DNA of 64,000 bases from a virus (IMGVR_UViG_3300032242_003148:101607-165606); one strand, 5' to 3'. Shown: positions 24,204 through 31,860, counted from the stretch's first letter. The notes: a model not told the origin generated them from the letters alone. Numbers and translations: made by a program.

Positions 24204-25601
24204 ATGATTCTCTTACCCGAACACCCATTAAGAAGAGCTAACACCCAATACAAGCCTCCTGTTCCATCCATAGAACTAATAGAGCATTGGCTAGAGAACG
24301 AATGGAACCAGATAATGGATAGGCCGGTAGCTAACCGTGTTGTGAGGGACAAACTAGACATAGACATCACAAGCATATGGGATATCAGAGCCCATTGGGG
24401 AGTTCTCACTGCAGAAGAAGCCATTAAGATTACTAGGGTACTAGAGAAAGAAACCTCTGGTGTGGGTGCGTCAGGTAACGAGGGATTCATTTATTATCCA
24501 GGCTGGGGTATGAAGCGTAAACATGAATTCTCTCGATGGTGCTCTATTACTGCACTACTAGGTGAGAATTGGGACTCTCGTGGTTGCCTACTAAACAGCA
24601 TGCTCTCATACACCAAAGGAGTTAGTGGCTTGAACATTAAAAACAGAATTTTAAACCCATATACTACTCGTGTGGAAACTAAAAATTGGTTAACCGCCAG
24701 AGAGAAGAGCATAAACAAGTTATTCAAGAGAGGCCTAGTTGCTCGTACATTTGTTATTCATGAGAATGATTGCTTTGTGCCATCCTTTGGGGAAGATTGG
24801 GTAGACGTTGTGAGGGACGGCTTCAAGCTAACCAGAAAAAGACTAATGGCTCTAAAGAGATCTGGTGTGATAGAGGACTACATGTACAGCCATGAATCTA
24901 GCTGCACCTCTATAGAATCCAGACTTATACATCCACATACCCACGTTATCTTCTGGGCAGGCAAGAACTGGAGTGAGTCTGCTATGAGAATTGCTCTAAA
25001 GCTAAACAAAGAACTCACCATGGGCTATCATGATGACGAGAGGACTCTTATCTCCTGGAGGTCTCAAAGCGAGGACTTTAAGAACTACGTGGGCTATATC
25101 AATGGTGTGTATGACTTCGGAAATAGGCTCTCTAAGGAATGGACAAAAGAGAAGAGTCGTGAGTTGAACATAGCTACTCGTGAGCTGGCTAGTGGTGTGA
25201 ACTACTTATTCTTGAAAATACACAAAACCGGCTGTGGTGGTCTAAAGAAGAATACCGGCTTGCAAAAGAGCAAAGGAGAGTTTAAAATCGATCAAACTAA
25301 ATCTTGCGAAGAAGAAATAATTTATGAACAAACAAGCACTCTCAGAGGGAATAATGTGGGAATTGGGCAGGAACAACATATCCAAGGAAGCCTCTCTAGG
25401 AATACTAGATACACTGATGTCAACGGAGAGCGTGGTTTTATCTCTAGAGAAGAAAGCTCAACTAATACGCAGAGTAGAGGAGGAGAGCCTAGAGTTCAGA
25501 AGGGGACTAAAAGAGGCCATGCTAGAGAGGGGAGTGGACGAGGATGTAGTAGACGGCTTTCTAAAGCAGGGAGAGGTAGAGTTCGAGAACATCATGAATA
25601 G
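24204..25601 (+). CDS. HUH Rep-like protein (rolling-circle initiator type)
   Basis: Up to 465 aa from ATG 24204 (a TTG at 24168 is also in frame, but it is the -35 box). The region around residues 230-290 matches plasmid Rep_1-type initiators: TRKRLMALKRSGVIEDYMYS, then RLIHPHTHVIFWAG with the HUH motif HPHTH. About 60 residues later FKNYVGYINGVYDF offers candidate catalytic tyrosines like the Y..KY motif. The last 90 residues are low-complexity S/R/G and overlap the next gene in another frame, so the functional protein may effectively end earlier. Roles: replication initiation, or nicking in mobile DNA transfer. The family call is by motif only. Confidence 0.5.
   Translation: MILLPEHPLRRANTQYKPPVPSIELIEHWLENEWNQIMDRPVANRVVRDKLDIDITSIWDIRAHWGVLTAEEAIKITRVLEKETSGVGASGNEGFIYYPGWGMKRKHEFSRWCSITALLGENWDSRGCLLNSMLSYTKGVSGLNIKNRILNPYTTRVETKNWLTAREKSINKLFKRGLVARTFVIHENDCFVPSFGEDWVDVVRDGFKLTRKRLMALKRSGVIEDYMYSHESSCTSIESRLIHPHTHVIFWAGKNWSESAMRIALKLNKELTMGYHDDERTLISWRSQSEDFKNYVGYINGVYDFGNRLSKEWTKEKSRELNIATRELASGVNYLFLKIHKTGCGGLKKNTGLQKSKGEFKIDQTKSCEEEIIYEQTSTLRGNNVGIGQEQHIQGSLSRNTRYTDVNGERGFISREESSTNTQSRGGEPRVQKGTKRGHAREGSGRGCSRRLSKAGRGRVREHHE
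25260..25288 (+). promoter_or_regulatory. Internal TTGCAA-type promoter for the gene at 25324
   Basis: -35 TTGCAA (25260-25265), 17-nt spacer, -10 TAAAAT (25283-25288), 35 nt before the ATG. The -35 and following AAGAG match the minus-strand promoter at 50722-50694. Confidence 0.45.
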
Positions 25602-26358
25602 CCTGCTAGAGAAGAACGCAGGGGGATTTGGCAGCATTCTTGAGGGTGGAGCAAACCTATTCAAAGGGATAAAAAATTTAGGTGGTGAAGTAGGAAATAC
25701 CTGGAGAGAGGCAGGAGATGGTGGCGGAATGTGGCAGGGCATTAAAAATATATTTCATGGTAGAGAGGGCAGTGGACCAGGTTCTTCTGGGGCTAGAATT
25801 ACTCCTGAGCCAGGAGCAGCATCCAGCGTAGCTGGCAGCTCAGCAAAAACTCAAGCAGGGGTTACAAATCCCGGATTTATGGGTCCTGGTTTCTGGGGGC
25901 GTAGGTTCGGTAAAGGGGGTAAAGGAGCTCTCTATGGTGGAGCAATAGGAAGTTTTGTTCCTGGCGTGGGCACAATAGGCGGAGCAGCCCTAGGAGGAGC
26001 AGCGGGATTATTAGGCAGGGCAGGACTAGCAGGTGTAGGAGCAACGACCTTAGGTGGTGGAGCACTATTAGGGCATAGCATGCTTGGTGGGGATAGCGAC
26101 AAATATGGTTTAGAGCCATGGAAGCAAAATAATCTTATTCCCGGAATATCCAATAATATGCTAGGCACAGGGGCTGGAGCAATAGGTGCACTTATGTTGA
26201 GCAAAGAATTAGGTCTACCTCTGGGCAACGCTATACCTCTTCTGCTGGGTGGATATCTTGGGCACAAATATCTTCCAGGTATTATGGGAGGCAACAATCC
26301 ACTTTCCCAGTATGGTTATGGCTGGAGCAGGGATGCAGCGCCTTCTCAACTCCAATAA
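25324..26358 (+). CDS. Glycine-zipper putative virion protein
   Basis: Encodes 344 aa. The N-terminal 90 residues are charged helices (LIRRVEEESLEFRRGLKEAM) ending in SLLEKNAGGFG, a K-x-A site. Then a Gly-rich linker and four Gly/Ala hydrophobic segments (ALYGGAIGSFVPGVGTIGGA; LGGAAGLLGRAGLAGVG; ATTLGGGALLGHSML; TGAGAIGALMLS). It overlaps the end of the Rep-like frame by 278 nt but has its own promoter and typical composition. Likely an internal head or membrane-active protein. Confidence 0.65.
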   Translation: MNKQALSEGIMWELGRNNISKEASLGILDTLMSTESVVLSLEKKAQLIRRVEEESLEFRRGLKEAMLERGVDEDVVDGFLKQGEVEFENIMNSLLEKNAGGFGSILEGGANLFKGIKNLGGEVGNTWREAGDGGGMWQGIKNIFHGREGSGPGSSGARITPEPGAASSVAGSSAKTQAGVTNPGFMGPGFWGRRFGKGGKGALYGGAIGSFVPGVGTIGGAALGGAAGLLGRAGLAGVGATTLGGGALLGHSMLGGDSDKYGLEPWKQNNLIPGISNNMLGTGAGAIGALMLSKELGLPLGNAIPLLLGGYLGHKYLPGIMGGNNPLSQYGYGWSRDAAPSQLQ

Positions 26359-26359
26359 A

Positions 26360-27190
26360 ATGAATTTAGACTTGGCTGCTTTTAGCTTAGGGTTCAATGA
26401 CAGGCTTTTGGAGAAATCCGCAAGCTCTTCTAACTTCTTGGATCATGCCGCTAATGAAAACATACTTCCTTCATTCAACAATCAAACTAACTGGAAGTAC
26501 GTTAAGACTCCTGAGGGTATAAGACTTTCAGACGGTAATCATGTGTTTGGATTTGGTTTAAAAGATTTCGGTGGAGAGCAGAGCCGGGTAGAAAAATTAA
26601 ATGACATTTCTATCCTGGATTTTGAAAAGGATAAGTTACATGGAGGAACTGCACAGATTCACAGGAGCAGTCCTCATAGTGTTTATATGACTCTAGCCAC
26701 AGGCAGAGATAATCCTACGTTTGTGTTAGAGCATGATGAGGGTAAGAACTGGAGGTATATTCCTTCTAAGAAAATGATAAAGAGGCTAGAGACTCTGAAG
26801 AATCTAGAGACCCAAACAATACCCTCTATAGACGAAGAGTCATTGATGAAAGGTGCAGAGCATATGCTTAAATCTGCGTTACTTCCAGAAGTATCAAACA
26901 ACTTAGCTCAAGGCAATGGCTTGTTAGGATCTCCTGAATACGGTGCGCATTTATTTAATTCTGGAATTAACACACTAAAGTCAGGACTAGGAGCAATAGG
27001 AGCCCACCCAGTTATGGCTATAGGTGGAACATTACTTGGTGGCATGCTATTAAACCACCTGAGAAAAAAGTATAGCCCAGAGTACAGGCAAGAAATGTTA
27101 TCTCATCCTGGTAAAGAGACAAACAGAAGCATATTACTCCCATTGTTGGCGGGTGGGGCTCTAGTAGGATTAGGAGGACTAGCAAGATGA
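26360..27190 (+). CDS. Putative virion protein
   Basis: Encodes 276 aa from ATG 26360 (MNLDLAAFSLGFNDRLLEKS), one base after the upstream stop; an upstream in-frame ATG lies inside the previous gene. DRLLEKSASSS is a K-x-A site after a short helix. The middle (HGGTAQIHRSSPHSVYMTLA) looks folded and beta-rich; the C-terminus has two hydrophobic Gly-rich helices (HPVMAIGGTLLGGMLLNHL; LLPLLAGGALVGLGGLA). Same operon as 25324-30375. Confidence 0.6.
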   Translation: MNLDLAAFSLGFNDRLLEKSASSSNFLDHAANENILPSFNNQTNWKYVKTPEGIRLSDGNHVFGFGLKDFGGEQSRVEKLNDISILDFEKDKLHGGTAQIHRSSPHSVYMTLATGRDNPTFVLEHDEGKNWRYIPSKKMIKRLETLKNLETQTIPSIDEESLMKGAEHMLKSALLPEVSNNLAQGNGLLGSPEYGAHLFNSGINTLKSGLGAIGAHPVMAIGGTLLGGMLLNHLRKKYSPEYRQEMLSHPGKETNRSILLPLLAGGALVGLGGLAR

Positions 27191-27555
27191 TTCCAGGCTA
27201 CGACCATACAGCAGATTTAGGACCAGACTTCTCTACCTTGGTAGGCCCAGGGGGAACATTACTTCCAGCAGATCTGCAAAAATATATAAATGCTGATCAT
27301 GGGCTGGCTCCTGACCAGAGAGTACATCTATTAAAAATGTTAAACTCCCCGGATATGGCCGGCCATCTTTTCGCAGGAGTAACAGGAGCGGCTATAGCAT
27401 TAGCTGTGGCAAGATGGAAAAAGATGAGCGCGGCAAGTCAGGTTCTTATGAGCTTGGCAGGTTTCGGTTTAGGAAATATAATATTAAACAAGCTAGAAGG
27501 ACACCCTAAGCATACGTCATGGGATCCTGATACAGGAACAGTTACAGTTTTATGA
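27187..27555 (+). CDS. Small putative membrane-active virion protein
   Basis: Encodes 122 aa. Two hydrophobic stretches near residues 60-77 (AGHLFAGVTGAAIALAVA) and 85-102 (ASQVLMSLAGFGLGNIIL). ATGA overlaps at both ends show translational coupling. Function unknown; composition matches the other glycine-rich virion candidates. Confidence 0.6.
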   Translation: MIPGYDHTADLGPDFSTLVGPGGTLLPADLQKYINADHGLAPDQRVHLLKMLNSPDMAGHLFAGVTGAAIALAVARWKKMSAASQVLMSLAGFGLGNIILNKLEGHPKHTSWDPDTGTVTVL

Positions 27556-27923
27556 AATTAACACCTTACGGAAAAATTATCAAAGCAGCTCTAGCGGCAG
27601 AACTAGAGAAATCAGGTAGCTCTATACTTGAGTTTGAAAAGAATCTTGCAGAGCTGAATACCGCAGAAGGAGCCGTTAAGGTTGCTAGCGATCTTAATAT
27701 GATGCATGAATTTGTTACTCGCCCTATGGCAGGAGTAGCCGGTAGCATTCCTGGGTGGGCATTAAATACTAGTGCCGCGGCAGGTGCTGCTGGTGGAATA
27801 ACATTTGACGAGATGGAGAATAGTGTAGGAGAATTAAACAATGCGCTAGCACGTGAACGTCAAAAAGTTAACATGATACGCAATCTAACCCACAAACTAA
27901 AACAAGAACATGGCCTTAACTAA
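27552..27923 (+). CDS. Small putative head protein
   Basis: Encodes 123 aa. The N-terminal helix (IIKAALAAELEKSGSSILEF) has K-x-A-type sites, then AVKVASDLN; a Gly/Ala hydrophobic part (WALNTSAAAGAAGGITF) and a C-terminal coiled coil follow. Coupled to both neighbours by overlap. Confidence 0.6.
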   Translation: MKLTPYGKIIKAALAAELEKSGSSILEFEKNLAELNTAEGAVKVASDLNMMHEFVTRPMAGVAGSIPGWALNTSAAAGAAGGITFDEMENSVGELNNALARERQKVNMIRNLTHKLKQEHGLN

Positions 27924-28278
27924 CACAGAAAAAATGACAGAACATTTTGATTTCGGCAGCACAAGCTCCGATTTCAAGCCAACACCCAAAAGAACAATCC
28001 AAAGAGAGCTGAAAGGAGAAATCCTAGATCAGCAGAGAGAAATAGATGCATTCGAACAAGCCAAAGGCTGGAGCAAAAAGCCCAAGGTGGACATGAGTGT
28101 TTATGAATTTCAAAGCATAGTTCTAGACCCTGAGAAGCAACACGACAATGACATGCTTTCCCAGCTCTTGAACAACGAAAAATATATAATCAGCTACTAC
28201 AAAGATAACTGGACTCCTCAAGGAACATACAGGGCGTTCATTATCTACGGTAAAAAGAAAGAAGAACCTAAACAATGA
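27910..28278 (+). CDS. Hypothetical protein
   Basis: Encodes 122 aa, charged and soluble, ending in EKYIISYYKDNWTPQGTYRA, FIIYGKKKEEPKQ. No family recognised. It overlaps both neighbours, so it is clearly part of the operon. A chaperone or tail/head assembly role cannot be distinguished. Confidence 0.55.
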   Translation: MALTNTEKMTEHFDFGSTSSDFKPTPKRTIQRELKGEILDQQREIDAFEQAKGWSKKPKVDMSVYEFQSIVLDPEKQHDNDMLSQLLNNEKYIISYYKDNWTPQGTYRAFIIYGKKKEEPKQ

Positions 28279-29003
28279 CAACCAACGCAAACACCAATAT
28301 CCCACTTTCACCAGAAGAGGCATATCTTGCTTCTAGACTTTTTGGTAAAAGTTTGTTCAGTGCAATCCAACTCTCTAAAGAAATGGAGGAAAGCGATCGC
28401 CGCAAAGAGTTGGGCGGTGGTAATGATGTGCTTAGAATTCCTATTCCTATTAGTAAACTCCAGAAAACCAGTAACGAGAATGAGCCTGCCCCTGGGCTTA
28501 TTGGCAGGGCATTAAGATTTAATAGAAATCCTATTCGCGCCCTGGTAGGTGGAGAAACAGGATTTCATGAAGCTCGCCGTGAATACTTTGATCAGCAGCG
28601 TGCACAAATTCAAAAAGAATTAGAACATGCCCAGAGAGAATATCTAGACACCTTGCAGCAGATCAAACAAGGAGAAGAGAATACTCCTAATGTGGACAGT
28701 TTTTGCAATGGGCTTGCTGCAGAAGCAACCATTCCAGAGTTAATTTCTAAAACTGCAGGTAACACAGCGGAGGATGTAAATATTAGTGATAATACCATAC
28801 GCCGTCTTTTGGGTAATAGCTTAAGTTTTGCCAAGAAACCCGTGGAGCCTCTTATTGATCTTGGAGCTACAGGTATGGCAGGAACTGCTGCAGGCAGCGC
28901 TTATCTCACATATATATTGAAAAAGAAACTTCGTGAAAAGGATCCTAACAGCTACTACCAGTCAGATATTCCTACTCGCGTTGAATTAGAGCCCTACAGA
29001 TAA
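28275..29003 (+). CDS. Putative virion protein with coiled coil and C-terminal hydrophobic segment
   Basis: Encodes 242 aa. Residues 95-135 form a coiled coil (RAQIQKELEHAQREYLDTLQ). NGLAAEATIPELISKTAGNT contains a K-x-A site. Near the C-terminus LGATGMAGTAAGSAYLTYIL is a Gly/Ala hydrophobic helix followed by a basic patch KKKLREKD. Overlaps neighbours by 1-4 nt. Confidence 0.6.
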   Translation: MTTNANTNIPLSPEEAYLASRLFGKSLFSAIQLSKEMEESDRRKELGGGNDVLRIPIPISKLQKTSNENEPAPGLIGRALRFNRNPIRALVGGETGFHEARREYFDQQRAQIQKELEHAQREYLDTLQQIKQGEENTPNVDSFCNGLAAEATIPELISKTAGNTAEDVNISDNTIRRLLGNSLSFAKKPVEPLIDLGATGMAGTAAGSAYLTYILKKKLREKDPNSYYQSDIPTRVELEPYR

Positions 29004-29533
29004 TGAACATAAACTGGAGTGAGTTTGAAAAGGGTTTTAATGAATTAGCTAAAGAGGCTAATTTTGTAGGAGACATCGCAGGAAATATTTTAAAGAACTA
29101 CACAGACAAGGCCCTGGGAGGACTTGCTAATAAATTAGAAGGACTGGGTATTGGTGGAATTCCACAGGGAGGATTTCTTCCGCCCCAAATGCCAAATATC
29201 ACAATAAACATGGCAAAGCCGGGCAACTTACTCGACACCACCACAGGTGTACACAGCATTAACAATCCAGTGATCGGCACAGAAAAACTTGCAGGTGAAA
29301 AAACAGCTGGAATTATTGATCCTAATGTACTGAGAAGTGTGCTCACCGCTAATGCAGTAAAAGGAATAGTTAACACAGTAACAGACCAGCACGGTAACAC
29401 TATCCCAGCAGAAGAACACAAAGATGTTATCCTAGAGTCTAAGTATCCTGAGATGAAAAAACTTCTTGCAGATCCTTCAACCAAAGCATATCTTGAATCC
29501 TTACTCACTGAGGATTCGAACAATGCACGCTAA
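29003..29533 (+). CDS. Putative minor head protein
   Basis: Encodes 176 aa. The N-terminus MNINWSEFEKGFNELAKEAN is a variant of the packaging-type helix with a K-x-A site. KLAGEKTAGIIDPNVLRS holds another. The middle is Gly/Pro-rich, the C-terminus helical and acidic. Overlaps the next gene by 11 nt. Confidence 0.6.
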   Translation: MNINWSEFEKGFNELAKEANFVGDIAGNILKNYTDKALGGLANKLEGLGIGGIPQGGFLPPQMPNITINMAKPGNLLDTTTGVHSINNPVIGTEKLAGEKTAGIIDPNVLRSVLTANAVKGIVNTVTDQHGNTIPAEEHKDVILESKYPEMKKLLADPSTKAYLESLLTEDSNNAR

Positions 29534-29735
29534 ACAAATCTATATCCCGTCTTTAAAAATAAAAGGAACATACCTGGAAGAAATCGGCGGAGGAACTGAC
29601 AAAGTTATGTACCCAGGTAAGACTATAGAGGTTGAGTTAGGCGCAGAAGATTTCTTATCAGAAGAGGACTACCATAGTGCATGGATCCTTATCACAAAGG
29701 CAGTTCAAAAGAAACTAACAGATGGAGCCGCCTAA
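29523..29735 (+). CDS. Small hypothetical protein
   Basis: Encodes 70 aa from ATG 29523 (MHAKQIYIPSLKIKGTYLEE). An upstream in-frame ATG exists inside the previous gene and is unlikely. Beta-rich first half, then an acidic helix (EDFLSEEDYHSAWILITKAV). It overlaps the beta N-terminal RNA polymerase gene by 14 nt. Confidence 0.55.
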   Translation: MHAKQIYIPSLKIKGTYLEEIGGGTDKVMYPGKTIEVELGAEDFLSEEDYHSAWILITKAVQKKLTDGAA

Positions 29736-30375
29736 AAACACCAGAGCTTTCTTTGATCCTCACCAGTTAAACAAGCTTATTCAAAAGCATGTACTGGATG
29801 GGTTTAAATCCAAGCTAGGGCTGATAGAGACCAACGACCACAAGCTAGAGGTTGATAACTTAGAGCTGCACCCGAAGAATTTCTCAATAGAAGAGCAGAA
29901 GAGTGCTGTGCTTGAGAAAAGAGATCTTACGTATCCTATAAAAGGAGATATACATCTGGTGGATAAGAAAACCGGAGGTAGGATAGAATCAAAGCATATC
30001 ACTATAGCCAATATTCCTTTTGTAACAGATAGAAACACAGTTATTTACAACGGCAGCGAATACGAACCTATTCATCAGCAGAGATTATTGCCAGGGGTAT
30101 ATTCAAGGATTCGTCAGAGCGGCGAGGCCGAAGCCCATATCAACCCAGCACCTAGAACAGGCATGGGCGGTAGAATATTATTCTTTCCTGACAAACAGTT
30201 ATTTGTGCTTATGATTCAAAACACCCAGATCAAGCTATATGGAGTAATGCATGACTTAGGTATACCTGATAGCCAGATGCAAAATAGCTGGGGAGAAGAA
30301 ATCTACCTGGCAAATAAAAGAATGTATACAGGCGATGAGATAGACAAACTCTACAACAAAATATTTTTAGGATAA
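29722..30375 (+). CDS. RNA polymerase beta subunit, N-terminal fragment
   Basis: Encodes 217 aa corresponding to the protrusion (beta1) region. The segment ITIANIPFVTDRNTVIYNGS, then EYEPIHQQRLLPGVYSRI matches bacterial G.IPFMTE.GTFIINGTERV and V.QL.RSPGVYF. The following part (GGRILFFPDKQLFVLMIQNT, then IKLYGVMHDLGIPDSQ) corresponds to the ..R.....R.DRRRKLP.T.L.ALG segment; the protein stops there, before any lobe domain. Last gene of the plus-strand virion operon, unlike the other polymerase genes, which are on the minus strand. Confidence 0.85.
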   Translation: MEPPKNTRAFFDPHQLNKLIQKHVLDGFKSKLGLIETNDHKLEVDNLELHPKNFSIEEQKSAVLEKRDLTYPIKGDIHLVDKKTGGRIESKHITIANIPFVTDRNTVIYNGSEYEPIHQQRLLPGVYSRIRQSGEAEAHINPAPRTGMGGRILFFPDKQLFVLMIQNTQIKLYGVMHDLGIPDSQMQNSWGEEIYLANKRMYTGDEIDKLYNKIFLG

Positions 30376-30413
30376 TTTCTTATACACAGACAAGAAAGGT
30401 GGTGAATACACAC

Positions 30414-30635
30414 ATGAACAAAAACGCATACGAAATCAGACTCGACGTTCTTATCGACGCCCACAGGTACTGCAATGATATCTTTCAACACAAGGTATCA
30501 GCACTACTCACTGCAGCTGATAAGCAGGGTAAGTCGGTCTCTCCTGAGGATATAGAAAAGCTATATCCCTCTAAGAAAGAGATCATTAGTACCGCAGAAC
30601 TCTTCTATGAGTTTGTGAGCAACAATCACAAATAA
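30414..30635 (+). CDS. Small conserved-looking phage protein
   Basis: Encodes 73 aa from ATG 30414 (MNKNAYEIRLDVLIDAHRYC). GTG codons lie 12-15 nt upstream in frame, but GGTGGTGA 8 nt before the ATG looks like a Shine-Dalgarno site and favours the ATG. Helical, soluble. The NAYEIRLDVL start is a pattern I associate with small structural-region proteins of T4-like phages, without firm assignment. Confidence 0.6.
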   Translation: MNKNAYEIRLDVLIDAHRYCNDIFQHKVSALLTAADKQGKSVSPEDIEKLYPSKKEIISTAELFYEFVSNNHK

Positions 30636-30637
30636 AC

Positions 30638-30665
30638 TTGCAAGAGAACTAAAAAAAAGTAATAA
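30638..30665 (+). promoter_or_regulatory. TTGCAA-type promoter for the gene at 30780
   Basis: -35 TTGCAA (30638-30643), 16-nt spacer, -10 TAATAA (30660-30665). Predicted transcription start near 30672, inside the left arm of the leader stem. Confidence 0.5.
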
Positions 30666-30666
30666 T

Positions 30667-30750
30667 ACTATCAGCAATGGAGAAACCTCATGTTTCTCTG
30701 GCCTAGGTAAAACCGAAGCTGTTGCAAGGGCATAATCCATTGTTGATAGT
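30667..30750 (+). ncRNA. Structured 5' leader element
   Basis: A 14-bp stem closes the element: ACTATCAGCAATGG (30667-30680) with CCATTGTTGATAGT (30737-30750), one G-U pair. Inside is a 7-bp hairpin GAGAAAC-CTCAT-GTTTCTC (30680-30698) and a third region with GGTAAAACC. A CAACAAACAACAATAAAATT tail links it to the ATG at 30780. It resembles a stabilising or regulatory leader; I could not match it to a known riboswitch or ribozyme. Confidence 0.55.
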
Positions 30751-30779
30751 CTAACAAAACAACAAACAACAATAAAATT

Positions 30780-31268
30780 ATGGCAACATATTCAATTCGT
30801 AAAGTAGCCTCAACAGCAGACGCTACACAAATCGGTGGACTCATCACTTCACGTTATGAGAAAGCCAGCATGGCCTTCGGAACAGTTCCCGCAGGAAGCT
30901 ACAAGTGTGGTGATACACTCAGCTTTGATGACGTGGATGCTCAGTACATTGTAGAAGCCCACATCACAGCCCATACAACAGCAACAGCCGTTGCCGTTCT
31001 TGACGTTGTGCCTGGAACAAACCTCAATACAGGAGCTCTTACATTAGACCTCGGTACAGGGTTTGGTACAGACGGAACTACAGATGGTCCTTTACTCAGC
31101 TATGTAATCTATTACATCCGCGGTAACGGAGCTTTACCGGCAACTCGTCACCTCGGTGGTGATGCAGCGCCCCGTAACTCAGGAGATGGTAATCTTCTCC
31201 AGGTTAAGGTAACCGCCAGCGCAGTTGCCACAACCACGACTTCCACAGAGTCCGGTCCTACAGCCTAA
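30780..31268 (+). CDS. Putative abundant virion protein (162 aa)
   Basis: Encodes 162 aa, MATYSIRKVASTADATQIGG and onwards, rich in T, A, G and V; beta-sheet type, with a T/S-rich tail. No charged coiled coil and no hydrophobic zipper. It has a dedicated promoter, a structured leader, a CAA-rich tail and its own strong terminator, like the capsid/decoration unit at 2.2-3.9 kb, and codons look optimised. A decoration, head fibre or tail tube-type protein made in high amounts is the likely role. Confidence 0.65.
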   Translation: MATYSIRKVASTADATQIGGLITSRYEKASMAFGTVPAGSYKCGDTLSFDDVDAQYIVEAHITAHTTATAVAVLDVVPGTNLNTGALTLDLGTGFGTDGTTDGPLLSYVIYYIRGNGALPATRHLGGDAAPRNSGDGNLLQVKVTASAVATTTTSTESGPTA

Positions 31269-31290
31269 TAACTGCTACAGTTCAAAGAGT

Positions 31291-31323
31291 AAGGGTGTGG
31301 AGAAATCCACGCCCTTATTTTTT
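31291..31323 (+). terminator. Rho-independent terminator
   Basis: AAGGGTGTGG, loop AGAAAT, CCACGCCCTT, then ATTTTTTG. Ten base pairs with one G-U and a T6 tail, 22 nt after the stop at 31268. Confidence 0.9.
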
Positions 31324-31337
31324 GTCTAAAAAAGACC

Positions 31338-31365
31338 TTGCAAGAAAAGAAGAGATCGATATATT
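31338..31365 (+). promoter_or_regulatory. TTGCAA-type promoter
   Basis: -35 TTGCAA (31338-31343), 16-nt spacer, -10 TATATT (31360-31365), just after the terminator and 38 nt before the ATG at 31404. Confidence 0.5.
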
Positions 31366-31403
31366 AATTTTGACGGTAAACACTAACCCTAAACATAAAC
31401 ACT

Positions 31404-31556
31404 ATGGCACAAGACGACACAAAAGAACAAAAGGTATTCAGACTTGTACAAGACCTCGAGCAGGTAAGGAAAAACAAAAAAGCCGAGATGCAAGCGTACA
31501 ACGAAGAAATCAAAAGAATCAACGGAGAAATCAAAGATCTTTTAAACGAGAAATAA
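31404..31556 (+). CDS. Small coiled-coil protein (50 aa)
   Basis: ATG 31404 to TAA 31556 encodes MAQDDTKEQKVFRLVQDLEQ followed by a basic/acidic helix ending in INGEIKDLLNEK. Has a promoter upstream, a C/A-rich leader (CTAACCCTAAACATAAACAC) and is followed four bases later by another coiled-coil gene. A longer frame in another register over the same bases looks like a non-coding shadow. Confidence 0.65.
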   Translation: MAQDDTKEQKVFRLVQDLEQVRKNKKAEMQAYNEEIKRINGEIKDLLNEK

Positions 31557-31560
31557 ACAT

Positions 31561-31860
31561 ATGACTGAAGAAAACAATACAATCCCAGAAGGCAGAGTAG
31601 AACTGCCCATAGTAGTAGCAGAAGAAACAAACAAGCATGTATCCATACTTCTTGTAGAGGATGGACTTGCACAAGTAGAAGACCAGCTTAAAACTATTGA
31701 TAGCGGGCTGATTGAAGCCAATGAATCAAGCAGGCAATTGAATGAACGTGTGACTATGCTGCAGAGCAGGAAAATAGCAGCCACAGCACAAAAAAACTTG
31801 CTCATAGAGCTTCAAAAAAAGATTGTTGAGTTTGCTGAAGCAAATCAAGTAATCGCCTAA
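31561..31860 (+). CDS. Coiled-coil protein
   Basis: Encodes 99 aa. Residues 35-95 are a continuous coiled coil (LVEDGLAQVEDQLKTIDSGL; KNLLIELQKKIVEF). No hydrophobic membrane segment. It forms a two-gene unit with the preceding 50-aa gene and may interact with it. Function unknown. Confidence 0.6.
   Translation: MTEENNTIPEGRVELPIVVAEETNKHVSILLVEDGLAQVEDQLKTIDSGLIEANESSRQLNERVTMLQSRKIAATAQKNLLIELQKKIVEFAEANQVIA

Noticed and set aside
30667-30750. Known riboswitch or self-cleaving ribozyme in the 30.7-kb leader
   Set aside because: I compared it by eye with twister, pistol, hatchet, preQ1, fluoride and glutamine motifs and found no match to their conserved bases.
31295-31564. 89-aa plus-strand frame, K/R-rich
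   Set aside because: Starts in the terminator stem and runs in another frame over the 50-aa coiled-coil gene at 31404, which has a promoter and better composition.
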